A stretch of DNA of 64,000 bases, from NCBI GenBank assembly GCA_963747655.1, contig CAVVFS010000003.1:930001-994000 (forward strand), in the 5' to 3' direction. Below are positions 36,155 through 44,448 of the stretch, piece after piece. The translations under genes and the position numbers were made by a program. Each line of letters begins with the position of its first letter. Positions within the stretch are counted from its first letter, which is position 1. The DNA is from Rouxiella sp963747655. GTDB taxonomy: Bacteria; Pseudomonadota; Gammaproteobacteria; Enterobacterales; Enterobacteriaceae. A model generated the notes under the pieces. The model was not told the DNA's origin and did no database searches. It saw only the letters and a program-made list of their open reading frames with translations.

Positions 36155-36269
36155 GATTGTTCACCTCAGCCGAACACTTTGTTAATCATTGTCCATCTTA
36201 TCAGCTTGGTGGCAGGCGACTACACTGAAGTCAGTAAAGAAAACATCTGAACATTATTGGAGTGATGCT

Positions 36270-37271
36270 ATGAGTATTAAAGCCATTGCCGTAGATCCAA
36301 AAAACCTGAAACAATTTATCGCCATCGAACTGCCACAGCCGGAAGTCGGTGAATATGATTTGCTGGTTGAAGTAAAAGCCGTGTCGATAAATCCGGTGGA
36401 TACCAAGGTGCATCAGGGTGCGATTAAAAATGGCCTCGACCAGCCAAAAGTGCTGGGTTGGGATGCCAGCGGTATTGTGAAATCAGCGGGTGCCAAGGTT
36501 AGCGGATTCAGCGCTGGCGACGAAGTCTGGTATGCCGGTGACATCACTCGCCCAGGCAGCAACGCCAGCGAGCAGGTAATTGATTCACGCATTGTGGCGA
36601 AAAAACCGCGCTCCCTGAACTGGGCCGAAGCCGCTGCAATGCCTTTAACCGCCCTCACCGCCTGGGAAGGCTTGTTCGAACAGCTGAGAATTCAGGAAGC
36701 CGGCGAAGAAAAAACCCTGCTGATTATCGGCGGTGCCGGTGGCGTAGGTTCTCTGGCGATTCCATTTGCCGCACAGCGTAGCAAAGTCAAAGTGATTGCC
36801 ACTGCTTCACGCCCTGAGTCTGCTAAGTGGTGTAAAGAACGCGGTGCCAGCCTGACCGTGAACTATAAAGATTTGGTCGGCGAGCTGGAAAAACAGGGCA
36901 TCAAGCAGGTGGATTATATTTTCTGCCTGAATGATACCGACGGCCACTGGGACGCGATCGGCAAGCTGATTGCGCCGTTTGGCAAGATTTGCACCATCGT
37001 TGAGAACACCAAACCGCTGGATCAAAACCAGCTGAAACTGAAAAGCGCCTCGCTGCACTGGGAATTCATGTTTACTCGCAGCATGTACAAAACGCCGGAC
37101 ATTGGCGAGCAAGGCCATATTTTACAACAGGTTGCAGAGCTGGTTGACGCAGGCAAGGTATCAACCACACTGACTGAAACAATTGATGGCCTGACCGTCG
37201 AGAGCATTCAGGCCGCGCATGACAAAGTGCTCGACGGACACATGCAGGGCAAAGTGGTAGTGACTTTCTAA
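36270..37271 (+). CDS. zinc-type alcohol dehydrogenase / quinone oxidoreductase-like protein
   Basis: A 333-residue medium-chain dehydrogenase/reductase. The N-terminal GroES-like half includes VKAVSINPVDTKVHQG and VLGWDASGIVKSAG. The Rossmann fold carries the NADPH loop LLIIGGAGGVGSLAIPFAAQ. The catalytic and structural zinc cysteines of true alcohol dehydrogenases are absent, so a quinone/enone reductase type is more likely. The start at 36270 has GGAG 7 bases upstream. Likely regulated by the divergent LysR gene. The substrate is not identifiable. Confidence 0.82.
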   Translation: MSIKAIAVDPKNLKQFIAIELPQPEVGEYDLLVEVKAVSINPVDTKVHQGAIKNGLDQPKVLGWDASGIVKSAGAKVSGFSAGDEVWYAGDITRPGSNASEQVIDSRIVAKKPRSLNWAEAAAMPLTALTAWEGLFEQLRIQEAGEEKTLLIIGGAGGVGSLAIPFAAQRSKVKVIATASRPESAKWCKERGASLTVNYKDLVGELEKQGIKQVDYIFCLNDTDGHWDAIGKLIAPFGKICTIVENTKPLDQNQLKLKSASLHWEFMFTRSMYKTPDIGEQGHILQQVAELVDAGKVSTTLTETIDGLTVESIQAAHDKVLDGHMQGKVVVTF

Positions 37272-37335
37272 GCCTCTGACACAAAGTTTGCCTGAGTCCG
37301 CTGGCTAAAACGCGGTTTAGGCTGAGCTAAAAATA

Positions 37336-37370
37336 AAACGGCGTTGCTGCTGAGTGCAGTAACGCCGTTT
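37336..37370. terminator. bidirectional terminator between the oxidoreductase gene and nadR
   Basis: A 10-bp stem AAACGGCGTT / AACGCCGTTT with an inner GCTGC/GCAGT pairing. AT-rich stretches on both sides (TTTCTTTATTTT downstream) support use by both converging genes. Confidence 0.82.
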
Positions 37371-37392
37371 CTTTATTTTTTGGAAATAACTG

Positions 37393-38640
37393 TCAGGAAC
37401 CGATGGTCGTACCTTCATCGCCCAACATGTTCTGCACCAGTTCTACACAATCGAGAAAACGCTGGTCATAGTCAGACGAGGTCACGTGGGTATAGGTAAT
37501 ATTATTCTTATCCATCATCTCGACAAGCATGGTTTGAAACTCGCTGCGGTCCAGAGAACTGCCCAGACTGCGCAGCCCGTCGGCAACCCATGGCGTATTG
37601 TTCTCCAGCAAAATCACCAGATCAAAACGGTATTCATCAATCAAAGCCTGCACAAAAGGATGCTCACGCCCCTCATATTTCTTGCAAAAGGCCTGAGTGG
37701 TCAAAAAGTCAGTATCGATAAACGCCACTTTATTCGCATATTTTACTGCAAAATCAATATATTGAGCCTGACCCAGAGCGATTTTGTCATAGTCGGAATA
37801 CTGTAGCGCCATCTCGTCGCCACCCAGCTGTGAGAAGATGTAATCCCGCCCATACTCCCAGGCGCTGGTGGTGTTAAAGATATTTGCGAGCTTGTTGACC
37901 AGCGTGGATTTACCACTGGATTCACCGCCCAGCACCGCCACCGTGCGCACGAAGAACGGCTTCACCTCGGTCGGGATATAATCCCAATAGCGGAACGGAT
38001 CGCGACGGATCTTCGAACCACTGATTTTCATAAATGATCGCTTGGGATCAATCAGCACCGTATCAATGCCGAGATGTTCGCGATAGCGCGGCGCATCGTT
38101 CTCTTCGCTGGTGTAAATAGTATTAGGGTGAATGCCTTTCTGCTGCATAAAGGCGGTGATCCCTTTGCTCCACACGTCCCAGCCGTGCGGATAAGGTTCC
38201 ATGCCCTCTTCGTTAAAAGCATGAATACGTATATTTTTCTGATATTTAAAGGTTTGCAGCAGCCAGCGCAGGCGATCGCTTAAGGTAGGCTGTTGCGACA
38301 TCGAGCTGTTTTCAAACAGTTCGCGATCGCGGGGTTCATCATAGCCAAGAATAATGTGCAGCTCATCGACTTGACTACAGGCCCGCTGAATCAGATAGAT
38401 ATGACCGGTGTGCAGCGGATAAAACTTGCCGAATAACACGCCAATTTTCTTTTCACGACCCGGGAATTCCAGATCCAGGAAACGATGCAATGCCTCCAGC
38501 TTTTGCGCGCTGGGGCTTTTAATCTTGTCATTCAACAGCTGGCTCAGGTAACCCTTAGTCATGCCGCTGGCTTCTGCCACCTGTTGCAGCGTGCGTCCCT
38601 GTTGCTTAATCGCTGCCTTAAGATAATCAAACTGTGGCAT
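37393..38640 (-). CDS. nadR: trifunctional NAD biosynthesis/regulator protein NadR
   Basis: A 415-residue protein (410 in E. coli) with three parts: an N-terminal helix-turn-helix (LQQVAEASGMTKGYLSQLLND), a central nicotinamide mononucleotide adenylyltransferase (IGVLFGKFYPLHTGHIYLIQRA) and a C-terminal ribosylnicotinamide kinase with the P-loop VLGGESSGKSTLVNKLA. It represses NAD synthesis genes and salvages nicotinamide riboside. It is 18 bases downstream of radA, in the serB-radA-nadR order of E. coli. Confidence 0.97.
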   Translation of the reverse strand: MPQFDYLKAAIKQQGRTLQQVAEASGMTKGYLSQLLNDKIKSPSAQKLEALHRFLDLEFPGREKKIGVLFGKFYPLHTGHIYLIQRACSQVDELHIILGYDEPRDRELFENSSMSQQPTLSDRLRWLLQTFKYQKNIRIHAFNEEGMEPYPHGWDVWSKGITAFMQQKGIHPNTIYTSEENDAPRYREHLGIDTVLIDPKRSFMKISGSKIRRDPFRYWDYIPTEVKPFFVRTVAVLGGESSGKSTLVNKLANIFNTTSAWEYGRDYIFSQLGGDEMALQYSDYDKIALGQAQYIDFAVKYANKVAFIDTDFLTTQAFCKKYEGREHPFVQALIDEYRFDLVILLENNTPWVADGLRSLGSSLDRSEFQTMLVEMMDKNNITYTHVTSSDYDQRFLDCVELVQNMLGDEGTTIGS

Positions 38641-38658
38641 AACGGGTCCTTGTATTAA

Positions 38659-40041
38659 TTAGAGATCCTCGAGGATAGCCAGAGCATCTGCCAGCTTTTT
38701 AACGCCATAGACTTTCATGCCTTCAGGCAGCTTTTTCGGCACATTGGCGTGCGGCACAATGGCACGCTTGAAGCCGTGCTTGGCAGCCTCGCTAATACGC
38801 TCCTGCCCGCTCGGAACCGGTCGAATCTCACCAGAAAGGCCGACTTCGCCAAACACTACCAGATCCTGTGGCAATGGCCTGTCGCGCAGGCTCGAGACCA
38901 GTGACAGCAACAGAGCCAGGTCGGCACTGGTTTCGGTAACTTTCACGCCACCCACCACGTTGACGAACACATCCTGATCCGCCATCTGCAAGCCGCCATG
39001 ACGATGCAGCACGGCCAGTAAAATGGCCAGTCGATTCTGCTCAAGCCCTACTGCCACGCGACGCGGGTTGCCCATCATCGAATGATCGACCAATGCCTGA
39101 ATCTCGACCAGCAGCGGCCGCGTTCCTTCCCACAGCACCATCACCGAACTACCCGAGGTAATTTCATCACCGCGGCTCAGGAAAATAGCTGAAGGATTAT
39201 TGACCTCGCGCAAGCCCTGCTCGGTCATGGCGAAAACGCCCAGTTCATTGACTGCGCCAAAACGGTTTTTATGGCTGCGGATGGTTCTAAAACGAGAATC
39301 AGCATCGCCATCGAGCAATACTGAACAGTCGATGCAGTGCTCCAGCACTTTCGGACCCGCCAGAGAGCCGTCTTTCGTCACGTGGCCGACCATCACGATC
39401 GCCACGCCGCGCGTTTTGGCATAACGAGTCAGATAGGCTGCGCTTTCACGCACCTGTGCAACCGTGCCCGGTGATGACTGGATATCCGCCATGTGCATTA
39501 CCTGGATCGAGTCAATGACCATCAACTTCGGCTGCTCTTGATCGGCAATCAGGCAAATCTGCTCAATGCTAGTTTCTGACAGCATGTTCATATTGGCGCT
39601 CGGCAGGCCAAGACGGTGCGCACGCATCGCGACCTGCTGGAGTGACTCCTCGCCGGTAACGTAAAGCGTTTTCATGCTTTCGCCAAGTTTGCAGAGGATC
39701 TGCAACAACAGCGTACTTTTACCTGCACCGGGATTACCGCCGATAAGGATTGCACTTCCCGGCACCACGCCGCCGCCCAGCACGCGGTCAAACTCTTTGA
39801 AGCCGGTACTAAAACGCGGCGTCTCGTCGAGGCTAATTTCCGACAGCTTCTGCACGCGGCTCACGCCTGCATCACCTGCATAGCCAGTGAGACGTTCGTT
39901 GCGAGCCACGGTTGGAGAAGCAGCCAAACGGACTTCGGTAATGGAGTTCCAGGCCTGACAGGCACTGCATTGCCCCTGCCAGCGCGGATAATCTGCGCCG
40001 CATTCATTACATACGAACGCTCGTTTTGCTGCTTTTGCCAC
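38659..40041 (-). CDS. radA: DNA repair protein RadA
   Basis: A 460-residue protein, the E. coli length, helping process branched recombination intermediates. The N-terminal zinc finger CNECGADYPRWQGQCSAC is followed by the RecA-like ATPase with Walker A GGNPGAGKSTLLLQ, the KNRFG motif (about 252) and a C-terminal Lon-protease-like domain. The gene is 39 bases after serB and just before nadR. Confidence 0.98.
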   Translation of the reverse strand: MAKAAKRAFVCNECGADYPRWQGQCSACQAWNSITEVRLAASPTVARNERLTGYAGDAGVSRVQKLSEISLDETPRFSTGFKEFDRVLGGGVVPGSAILIGGNPGAGKSTLLLQILCKLGESMKTLYVTGEESLQQVAMRAHRLGLPSANMNMLSETSIEQICLIADQEQPKLMVIDSIQVMHMADIQSSPGTVAQVRESAAYLTRYAKTRGVAIVMVGHVTKDGSLAGPKVLEHCIDCSVLLDGDADSRFRTIRSHKNRFGAVNELGVFAMTEQGLREVNNPSAIFLSRGDEITSGSSVMVLWEGTRPLLVEIQALVDHSMMGNPRRVAVGLEQNRLAILLAVLHRHGGLQMADQDVFVNVVGGVKVTETSADLALLLSLVSSLRDRPLPQDLVVFGEVGLSGEIRPVPSGQERISEAAKHGFKRAIVPHANVPKKLPEGMKVYGVKKLADALAILEDL

Positions 40042-40080
40042 AACTTACCTCGTTTGGAACGCGTACGCTCCGTTAAAACA

Positions 40081-41046
40081 TTACGCTACACTGCCGCTCA
40101 GTATACAAAGCAGGCCAATTAAATCCGCATGACGAATGCAGACCTCGGCCTGTTCATAGACTTTCGGCTTGGCATGGAAAGCGATACCTAATCCGGCGAC
40201 CGACATCATTTTCAGATCGTTGGCCCCGTCGCCAATAGCCACGGTTTGTTCCACAGGAACGCCGAGTTTTTCAGCTAATGCCAGCAGGGTATCGGCTTTA
40301 AATTGTGCATCGACGATTGGTCCAAGCACCTGACCGGTAAGCTTGCCGTCGAAGATTTCTAGCTCATTGGCAACGGCTGCAACCAGCTCCAGCTCATCGC
40401 GCAGATAATTGGCATAGTAGGTGAAGCCGCCAGAAGCGATAGCCACGTGCCAGCCCAGCTCTTGCAGGCGCGCAACCATCTGGCGCAGGCCCGGCATCAA
40501 CGGCAGCGTTTCGCGTACCTTGAGCAGAATATTGGCGTCGGCATCTTTTAAAGTACCGACACGCTGGCGCAAACTGGCTGCAAAATCCAGCTCGCCGCGC
40601 ATCGCACGCTCAGTGACTTCTGCCACCTGCTCACCCACACCCGCCAGCTTGGCAATTTCATCGATGCATTCAATCTCGATTGCAGTAGAATCCATGTCCA
40701 TTACCAGCAGGCCTGGCGTACGCATATGCGGAACAATGCGCAGTGGGGAGATGTCGAACTCGAACTGTTCGGCTAGCTCAAAGACATCTGGAGTCAATGG
40801 ACCCGCAAGGCGCACAACCTGATAGTCTTCGACCATCCAGGCGCTAACCACCACCAGAGCACGGCCAAGCTGGCTCTGGAAGCGACTGATACTGAGTTTG
40901 TCGAGCTTTCTACTGTACAGGAGCCAACCAGTATGTCCGGCCCGGTAATCGAGCGGCATGACTTCGTCACCGCTGAGTGAAAGTGGAAGTCCCGGCCATT
41001 GATGGATCTCGGAAGGAAGATCGCAATAGGTCAGACGGTTTGGCAT
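40081..41046 (-). CDS. serB: phosphoserine phosphatase
   Basis: A 321-residue HAD-family enzyme (322 in E. coli) for the last step of serine synthesis. The nucleophile motif VMDMDSTAIEIECIDE lies at about 116-131, SGGFTYYANYL is motif II, and GDGANDLKMMSVAGLGIAFHAKP is motif III/IV. The ATG at 41046 with GGAG about 6 bases upstream is chosen over an open extension of 22 codons. ytjB is divergent from it, as in E. coli. Confidence 0.97.
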   Translation of the reverse strand: MPNRLTYCDLPSEIHQWPGLPLSLSGDEVMPLDYRAGHTGWLLYSRKLDKLSISRFQSQLGRALVVVSAWMVEDYQVVRLAGPLTPDVFELAEQFEFDISPLRIVPHMRTPGLLVMDMDSTAIEIECIDEIAKLAGVGEQVAEVTERAMRGELDFAASLRQRVGTLKDADANILLKVRETLPLMPGLRQMVARLQELGWHVAIASGGFTYYANYLRDELELVAAVANELEIFDGKLTGQVLGPIVDAQFKADTLLALAEKLGVPVEQTVAIGDGANDLKMMSVAGLGIAFHAKPKVYEQAEVCIRHADLIGLLCILSGSVA

Positions 41047-41173
41047 GATTTCTCCTGTAAGAGCAAATACTCTGTCGAAAAGCAGAGGGGTCGCGATAAA
41101 ACGACGCATCAAGCTACCCTATCGCTAACGCTTCTGGCAACATTAAACTCGTCGAATACCTTAAGGAAACAGA

Positions 41174-42001
41174 ATGGCAGAGGCCAAACTGAAACTTCGC
41201 AGACACCGCACAGTTATCGTGCTGATTTGCCTAGCTTTATTAGTTTTATTGATGCAAGGTGCGTCCTATTTTAGCCTAGGTCACCAATTAGCGCGATCTC
41301 AACAGGTTGAACAGCTGACTCAGACGCTTGCTCGCCAGGTGGCATTCTCGTTGGCACCGTTAATGGACAGCCAGAATGATGGCGCGGACATCGCACAGAT
41401 TACTACTATTTTAAATCAACTTACCGATCAGAGTCGCATACTAGATGCCAGCGTTTATCAACTTGATGGTTCGTTGATAGCCCATTCAGGTGAGACTGTA
41501 CCGGTTCGTGACAGGCTGGCGCTGGACGGCAATCGTGCGGGCAGCTATTTCAACCATCAGATAGTGCAGCCGATTGGCGATAAAGACGGTCCGAGCGGCT
41601 TCCTGCGCATGACATTGGACACCCACGTGCTGGCAACCGAAGCCAAGCAGGTCGATAACACGACCAACCTGCTCCGCCTGATGATGCTGCTGTCACTGGC
41701 TATCGGTATTATTCTTGCACGAAGCCTGCTGCAAGGACGACGCAGTCGTTGGGAGCAGTCGCCGTTCCTGCTGACAGCCAGTACTCGCCTCAAAGAGCGG
41801 GATGAAGACGATGATTTACCGGCACACAATAATGAACCGCTGGTTATTGCCATCGCCGAAGAGAGAGTCGAAGAAAAACCGGCGTTAACCCCAGAAGAAG
41901 AGGCGGAGCTGGAAGCCGTACAGGCTGCGCATCGCAACCTGCAACGCAGCATTGAGCCAGCAGAAGACGGCGACGATAAAGATAAAGATAAAGATAAATA
42001 A
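41174..42001 (+). CDS. ytjB: YtjB (SMP) family membrane protein with long acidic tail
   Basis: A 275-residue protein of the Smp/YtjB family (214 in E. coli), position-conserved opposite serB. It has an N-terminal membrane segment (about 13-33, VIVLICLALLVLLMQGASYF), a periplasmic domain, and a second membrane segment at about 168-182. The cytoplasmic tail is extended by roughly 60 residues rich in Glu/Asp and ends in (Asp-Lys)4, coded by a GATAAA hexamer run at about 41976-41999. Function is unknown; the tail extension is the odd point. Its stop abuts the stop of the convergent yjjJ with no gap. Confidence 0.9.
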   Translation: MAEAKLKLRRHRTVIVLICLALLVLLMQGASYFSLGHQLARSQQVEQLTQTLARQVAFSLAPLMDSQNDGADIAQITTILNQLTDQSRILDASVYQLDGSLIAHSGETVPVRDRLALDGNRAGSYFNHQIVQPIGDKDGPSGFLRMTLDTHVLATEAKQVDNTTNLLRLMMLLSLAIGIILARSLLQGRRSRWEQSPFLLTASTRLKERDEDDDLPAHNNEPLVIAIAEERVEEKPALTPEEEAELEAVQAAHRNLQRSIEPAEDGDDKDKDKDK

Positions 42002-43339
42002 TCAGGCGAAACGGTTTATCTCGGACGTTAGTCCAGCCACCTGTGCCAGCATCTCGCTGGCCAGTTGGCGGAAAGACTCACTCACTGTCTGGCTCTCTAT
42101 TACGCTCTCCCAGAAACTGATTGCCCACTCGTGAGCTTGCAGCCAGCAGGCTTTACTCAGCCGAGTATCCAACGTAATTTCAGGGATGCTTTGGCGCATA
42201 TTGCCGCTGCTTCCCGGCGCAAAGGCCATGGGCAGCATGTCGTAAACAGGCGTCAGCTGTAGAGGAAATTGCTCAGGATTTAAAAAGGACAGATTGCCCG
42301 CGTGCATATCCGTATTGGCGATCAATTTTCCAAAAGCATAAAGCAGGCAAATGCGATTAAAACAGGTCTGATCAATTATATTCTGGCGTAACAATGCGCC
42401 GGCAGAATCAATCCAATGAGTCGAGCCGCTTCCTGAAAATTCTGCCGCAACGGCCTCAAGGGAAATCATGCCAACTCGCCCATACATACCGATGCGGTCG
42501 AAACGCTCAACTTCAAGAAAGACTTCGCCATAATCCCCAAATAAGACCTGAGCCGAAGCCGCCGGAATATTTTGCCGGGATAACGTCTGCAGCGCCAGCG
42601 CCTCTGCCTGTAATAGATCAGCCCAACGCTCGGCATTATCGTTAGCGAAACCCAGAGAAAACTTAACTAAAACATGGGAATAACCGGTGTCTTCATGCTC
42701 GGTCAGACAACCAAATTTAGGCTGCTCACCTCCCGCCGAAGAACCTACTTGCTCTCCTGCCAGGCTCAATGCACCAAGGTGTTGGTAAGTTTCCGTTTTA
42801 TCTCGCAAGGAAACGCGAAAATCAGGCTCTTTCTCAAAAAGATGACGATAAGCCGCCTCACCAATCAGCAGGGAACCTACCGCTGCATCACCCCACTCAG
42901 ATAACGCCAACAGCGTATGTTTTTCAGTCCACAGCCGAATATCCCCCGGCAGCTCGAGTTTTTCAGCAATTTCACGCCCCCATACACGCCCCAAAAAACC
43001 CTGTGGTCGCATATCGCTTAGATACCACGGCATACCGTCGTAGCACTGCCAGCTTCCTTCGATGCTTTCTACAGCGCACGCATCCCCCGGCCATATCGGA
43101 TATAGCGTTGAAATATGAGATGCCTGCCCCAGTTCGTTAATACGGTAGATGGGAAAACGCCTCAAACCTCCCACAGTTCTTAACAAGGCATAGCGAGTCG
43201 TTTTGCCTTTGCCAATTTTCAGGACAGTGCCAGCATCTTTGATTCTACGCGAGAGGGTAGGTTGACTGATTTTTAACACAGCAGTGAGCTCCACCGCGCT
43301 GGCTGTTCCTTGTCTAAGTAAGTCCTCAAGACTTGTCAT
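42002..43339 (-). CDS. yjjJ: HipA-like kinase-fold protein YjjJ
   Basis: A 445-residue protein (443 in E. coli YjjJ) carrying a HipA-type Ser/Thr kinase fold with its own N-terminal winged helix (LKISQPTLSRRIKDAG). Kinase landmarks: GGEQPKFG near 208-215, the catalytic Asp in ANTDMHAGNLSF, and the metal Asp in LTPVYDMLP. Unlike hipBA, there is no separate antitoxin gene next to it; the N-terminal DNA-binding domain may take that place. E. coli YjjJ has been described as a possible toxin. Four TGAATAGAA 9-mers lie within about 130 bases upstream. It replaces the yjjJ-lplA neighbourhood, lplA being absent. Confidence 0.9.
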   Translation of the reverse strand: MTSLEDLLRQGTASAVELTAVLKISQPTLSRRIKDAGTVLKIGKGKTTRYALLRTVGGLRRFPIYRINELGQASHISTLYPIWPGDACAVESIEGSWQCYDGMPWYLSDMRPQGFLGRVWGREIAEKLELPGDIRLWTEKHTLLALSEWGDAAVGSLLIGEAAYRHLFEKEPDFRVSLRDKTETYQHLGALSLAGEQVGSSAGGEQPKFGCLTEHEDTGYSHVLVKFSLGFANDNAERWADLLQAEALALQTLSRQNIPAASAQVLFGDYGEVFLEVERFDRIGMYGRVGMISLEAVAAEFSGSGSTHWIDSAGALLRQNIIDQTCFNRICLLYAFGKLIANTDMHAGNLSFLNPEQFPLQLTPVYDMLPMAFAPGSSGNMRQSIPEITLDTRLSKACWLQAHEWAISFWESVIESQTVSESFRQLASEMLAQVAGLTSEINRFA

Positions 43340-43352
43340 CGCGTGTCACTCG

Positions 43353-43471
43353 TGAATAGAACGGTGAATAGAATAATTAGTAAAGGTATAGCGCTATTCC
43401 ATTAAAAATAATAGCTTTTATTAATTAACGAGTGCAGATGTGAATAGAACCAAGAGGGTTTTTGAATAGAA
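43353..43471. repeat. four TGAATAGAA direct repeats upstream of yjjJ
   Basis: Exact 9-base copies of TGAATAGAA at 43353-43361, 43365-43373, 43441-43449 and 43463-43471, all in the same orientation. The first two form a 12-bp tandem (TCGTGAATAGAA / CGGTGAATAGAA). They occupy the promoter region of yjjJ and could be binding sites for its own winged-helix domain; this is inference. Confidence 0.6.
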
Positions 43472-43490
43472 AAACAAAGCATTATCAATA

Positions 43491-43520
43491 AAAACGGAGG
43501 CCTGATAGCCTCCGTTTTTT
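43491..43520. terminator. deo operon terminator (bidirectional)
   Basis: A perfect 11-bp stem AAAACGGAGGC / GCCTCCGTTTT with a 6-base loop. T residues follow on both strands. It lies about 25 bases after the deoD stop. Confidence 0.92.
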
Positions 43521-43541
43521 CATAATCGTTAGAGAAATAGC

Positions 43542-44261
43542 TTAAGCTTTGTCGCCCAGCAGGACGGATTCCAGTGCAATTTCGATCATGTCGTTGAAAG
43601 TTGTCTGGCGCTCGGCAGCAGTGGTCTGCTCACCGCTGCGGATATGATCCGATACGGTACAGATAGCCAGCGCTTTAGCACCAAATTCTGCGGCCACGCC
43701 GTAGATGCCTGCGGCTTCCATTTCAACGCCCAGAATGCCATATTTTTCCATTACGTCGAACATTTGCGGGTCTGGCGAATAGAAAAGGTCAGCTGAGAAC
43801 AGGTTGCCCACGCGTGCCTTAATGCCTTTTGCCGCCGCTGCATCAGCCGCGTGACGCACCATGTCATAGTCAGCAATTGCCGCGTAATCGTGATCTTTAA
43901 AACGCATGCGGTTAACTTTGGAGTCGGTGCTGGCACCCATACCGATAACCACGTCGCGCAGTTTAACATCGGCACGCACAGCACCGCATGAACCCACACG
44001 AATGATTTTCTTAACGCCGAACTCGGTGATCAGCTCTTTCGCATAAATAGAGCAGGATGGGATCCCCATACCATGGCCCATTACAGAAATTTTGCGGCCT
44101 TTGTAAGTGCCAGTAAAACCGAGCATGCCGCGCACGTCGTTCACCTGCTTAACATCTTCCAGGAACGTTTCTGCAATGTGTTTTGCGCGCAGCGGATCGC
44201 CTGGCATCAGGACTACGTCTGCGAAATCGCCCATCTCTGCATCAATGTGTGGCGTTGCCAT
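43542..44261 (-). CDS. deoD: purine nucleoside phosphorylase DeoD-type
   Basis: A 239-residue enzyme, the E. coli length, splitting purine (deoxy)nucleosides with phosphate. It starts MATPHIDAEMGDFADVVLMPGDPLRAKHIAETFL and has GHGMGIPSCSIYAKELI, RVGSCGA, the Met-Glu pair in GVEMEAAGIYGVA, and the catalytic Asp in CTVSDHI. It is the last gene of deoCABD, 190 bases after deoB. The start three codons upstream (44270) is less likely. Confidence 0.98.
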   Translation of the reverse strand: MATPHIDAEMGDFADVVLMPGDPLRAKHIAETFLEDVKQVNDVRGMLGFTGTYKGRKISVMGHGMGIPSCSIYAKELITEFGVKKIIRVGSCGAVRADVKLRDVVIGMGASTDSKVNRMRFKDHDYAAIADYDMVRHAADAAAAKGIKARVGNLFSADLFYSPDPQMFDVMEKYGILGVEMEAAGIYGVAAEFGAKALAICTVSDHIRSGEQTTAAERQTTFNDMIEIALESVLLGDKA

Positions 44262-44448
44262 AGTGAACATTCCTTTTGTTATTGGCCCTTAATTTTTTAA
44301 ATTGCAAATGCGTTGGCTACGTTAGTTCCTTTCATTGACTGAGTAAAATCAGCTCCCGAAGGCTCAACAATTCACCACTTTTCTGCAATCCAAAATCTTT
44401 TGGGTATTGATCTGAATAATTAAATCGAATCTTCTCAAAAAATTCGTC

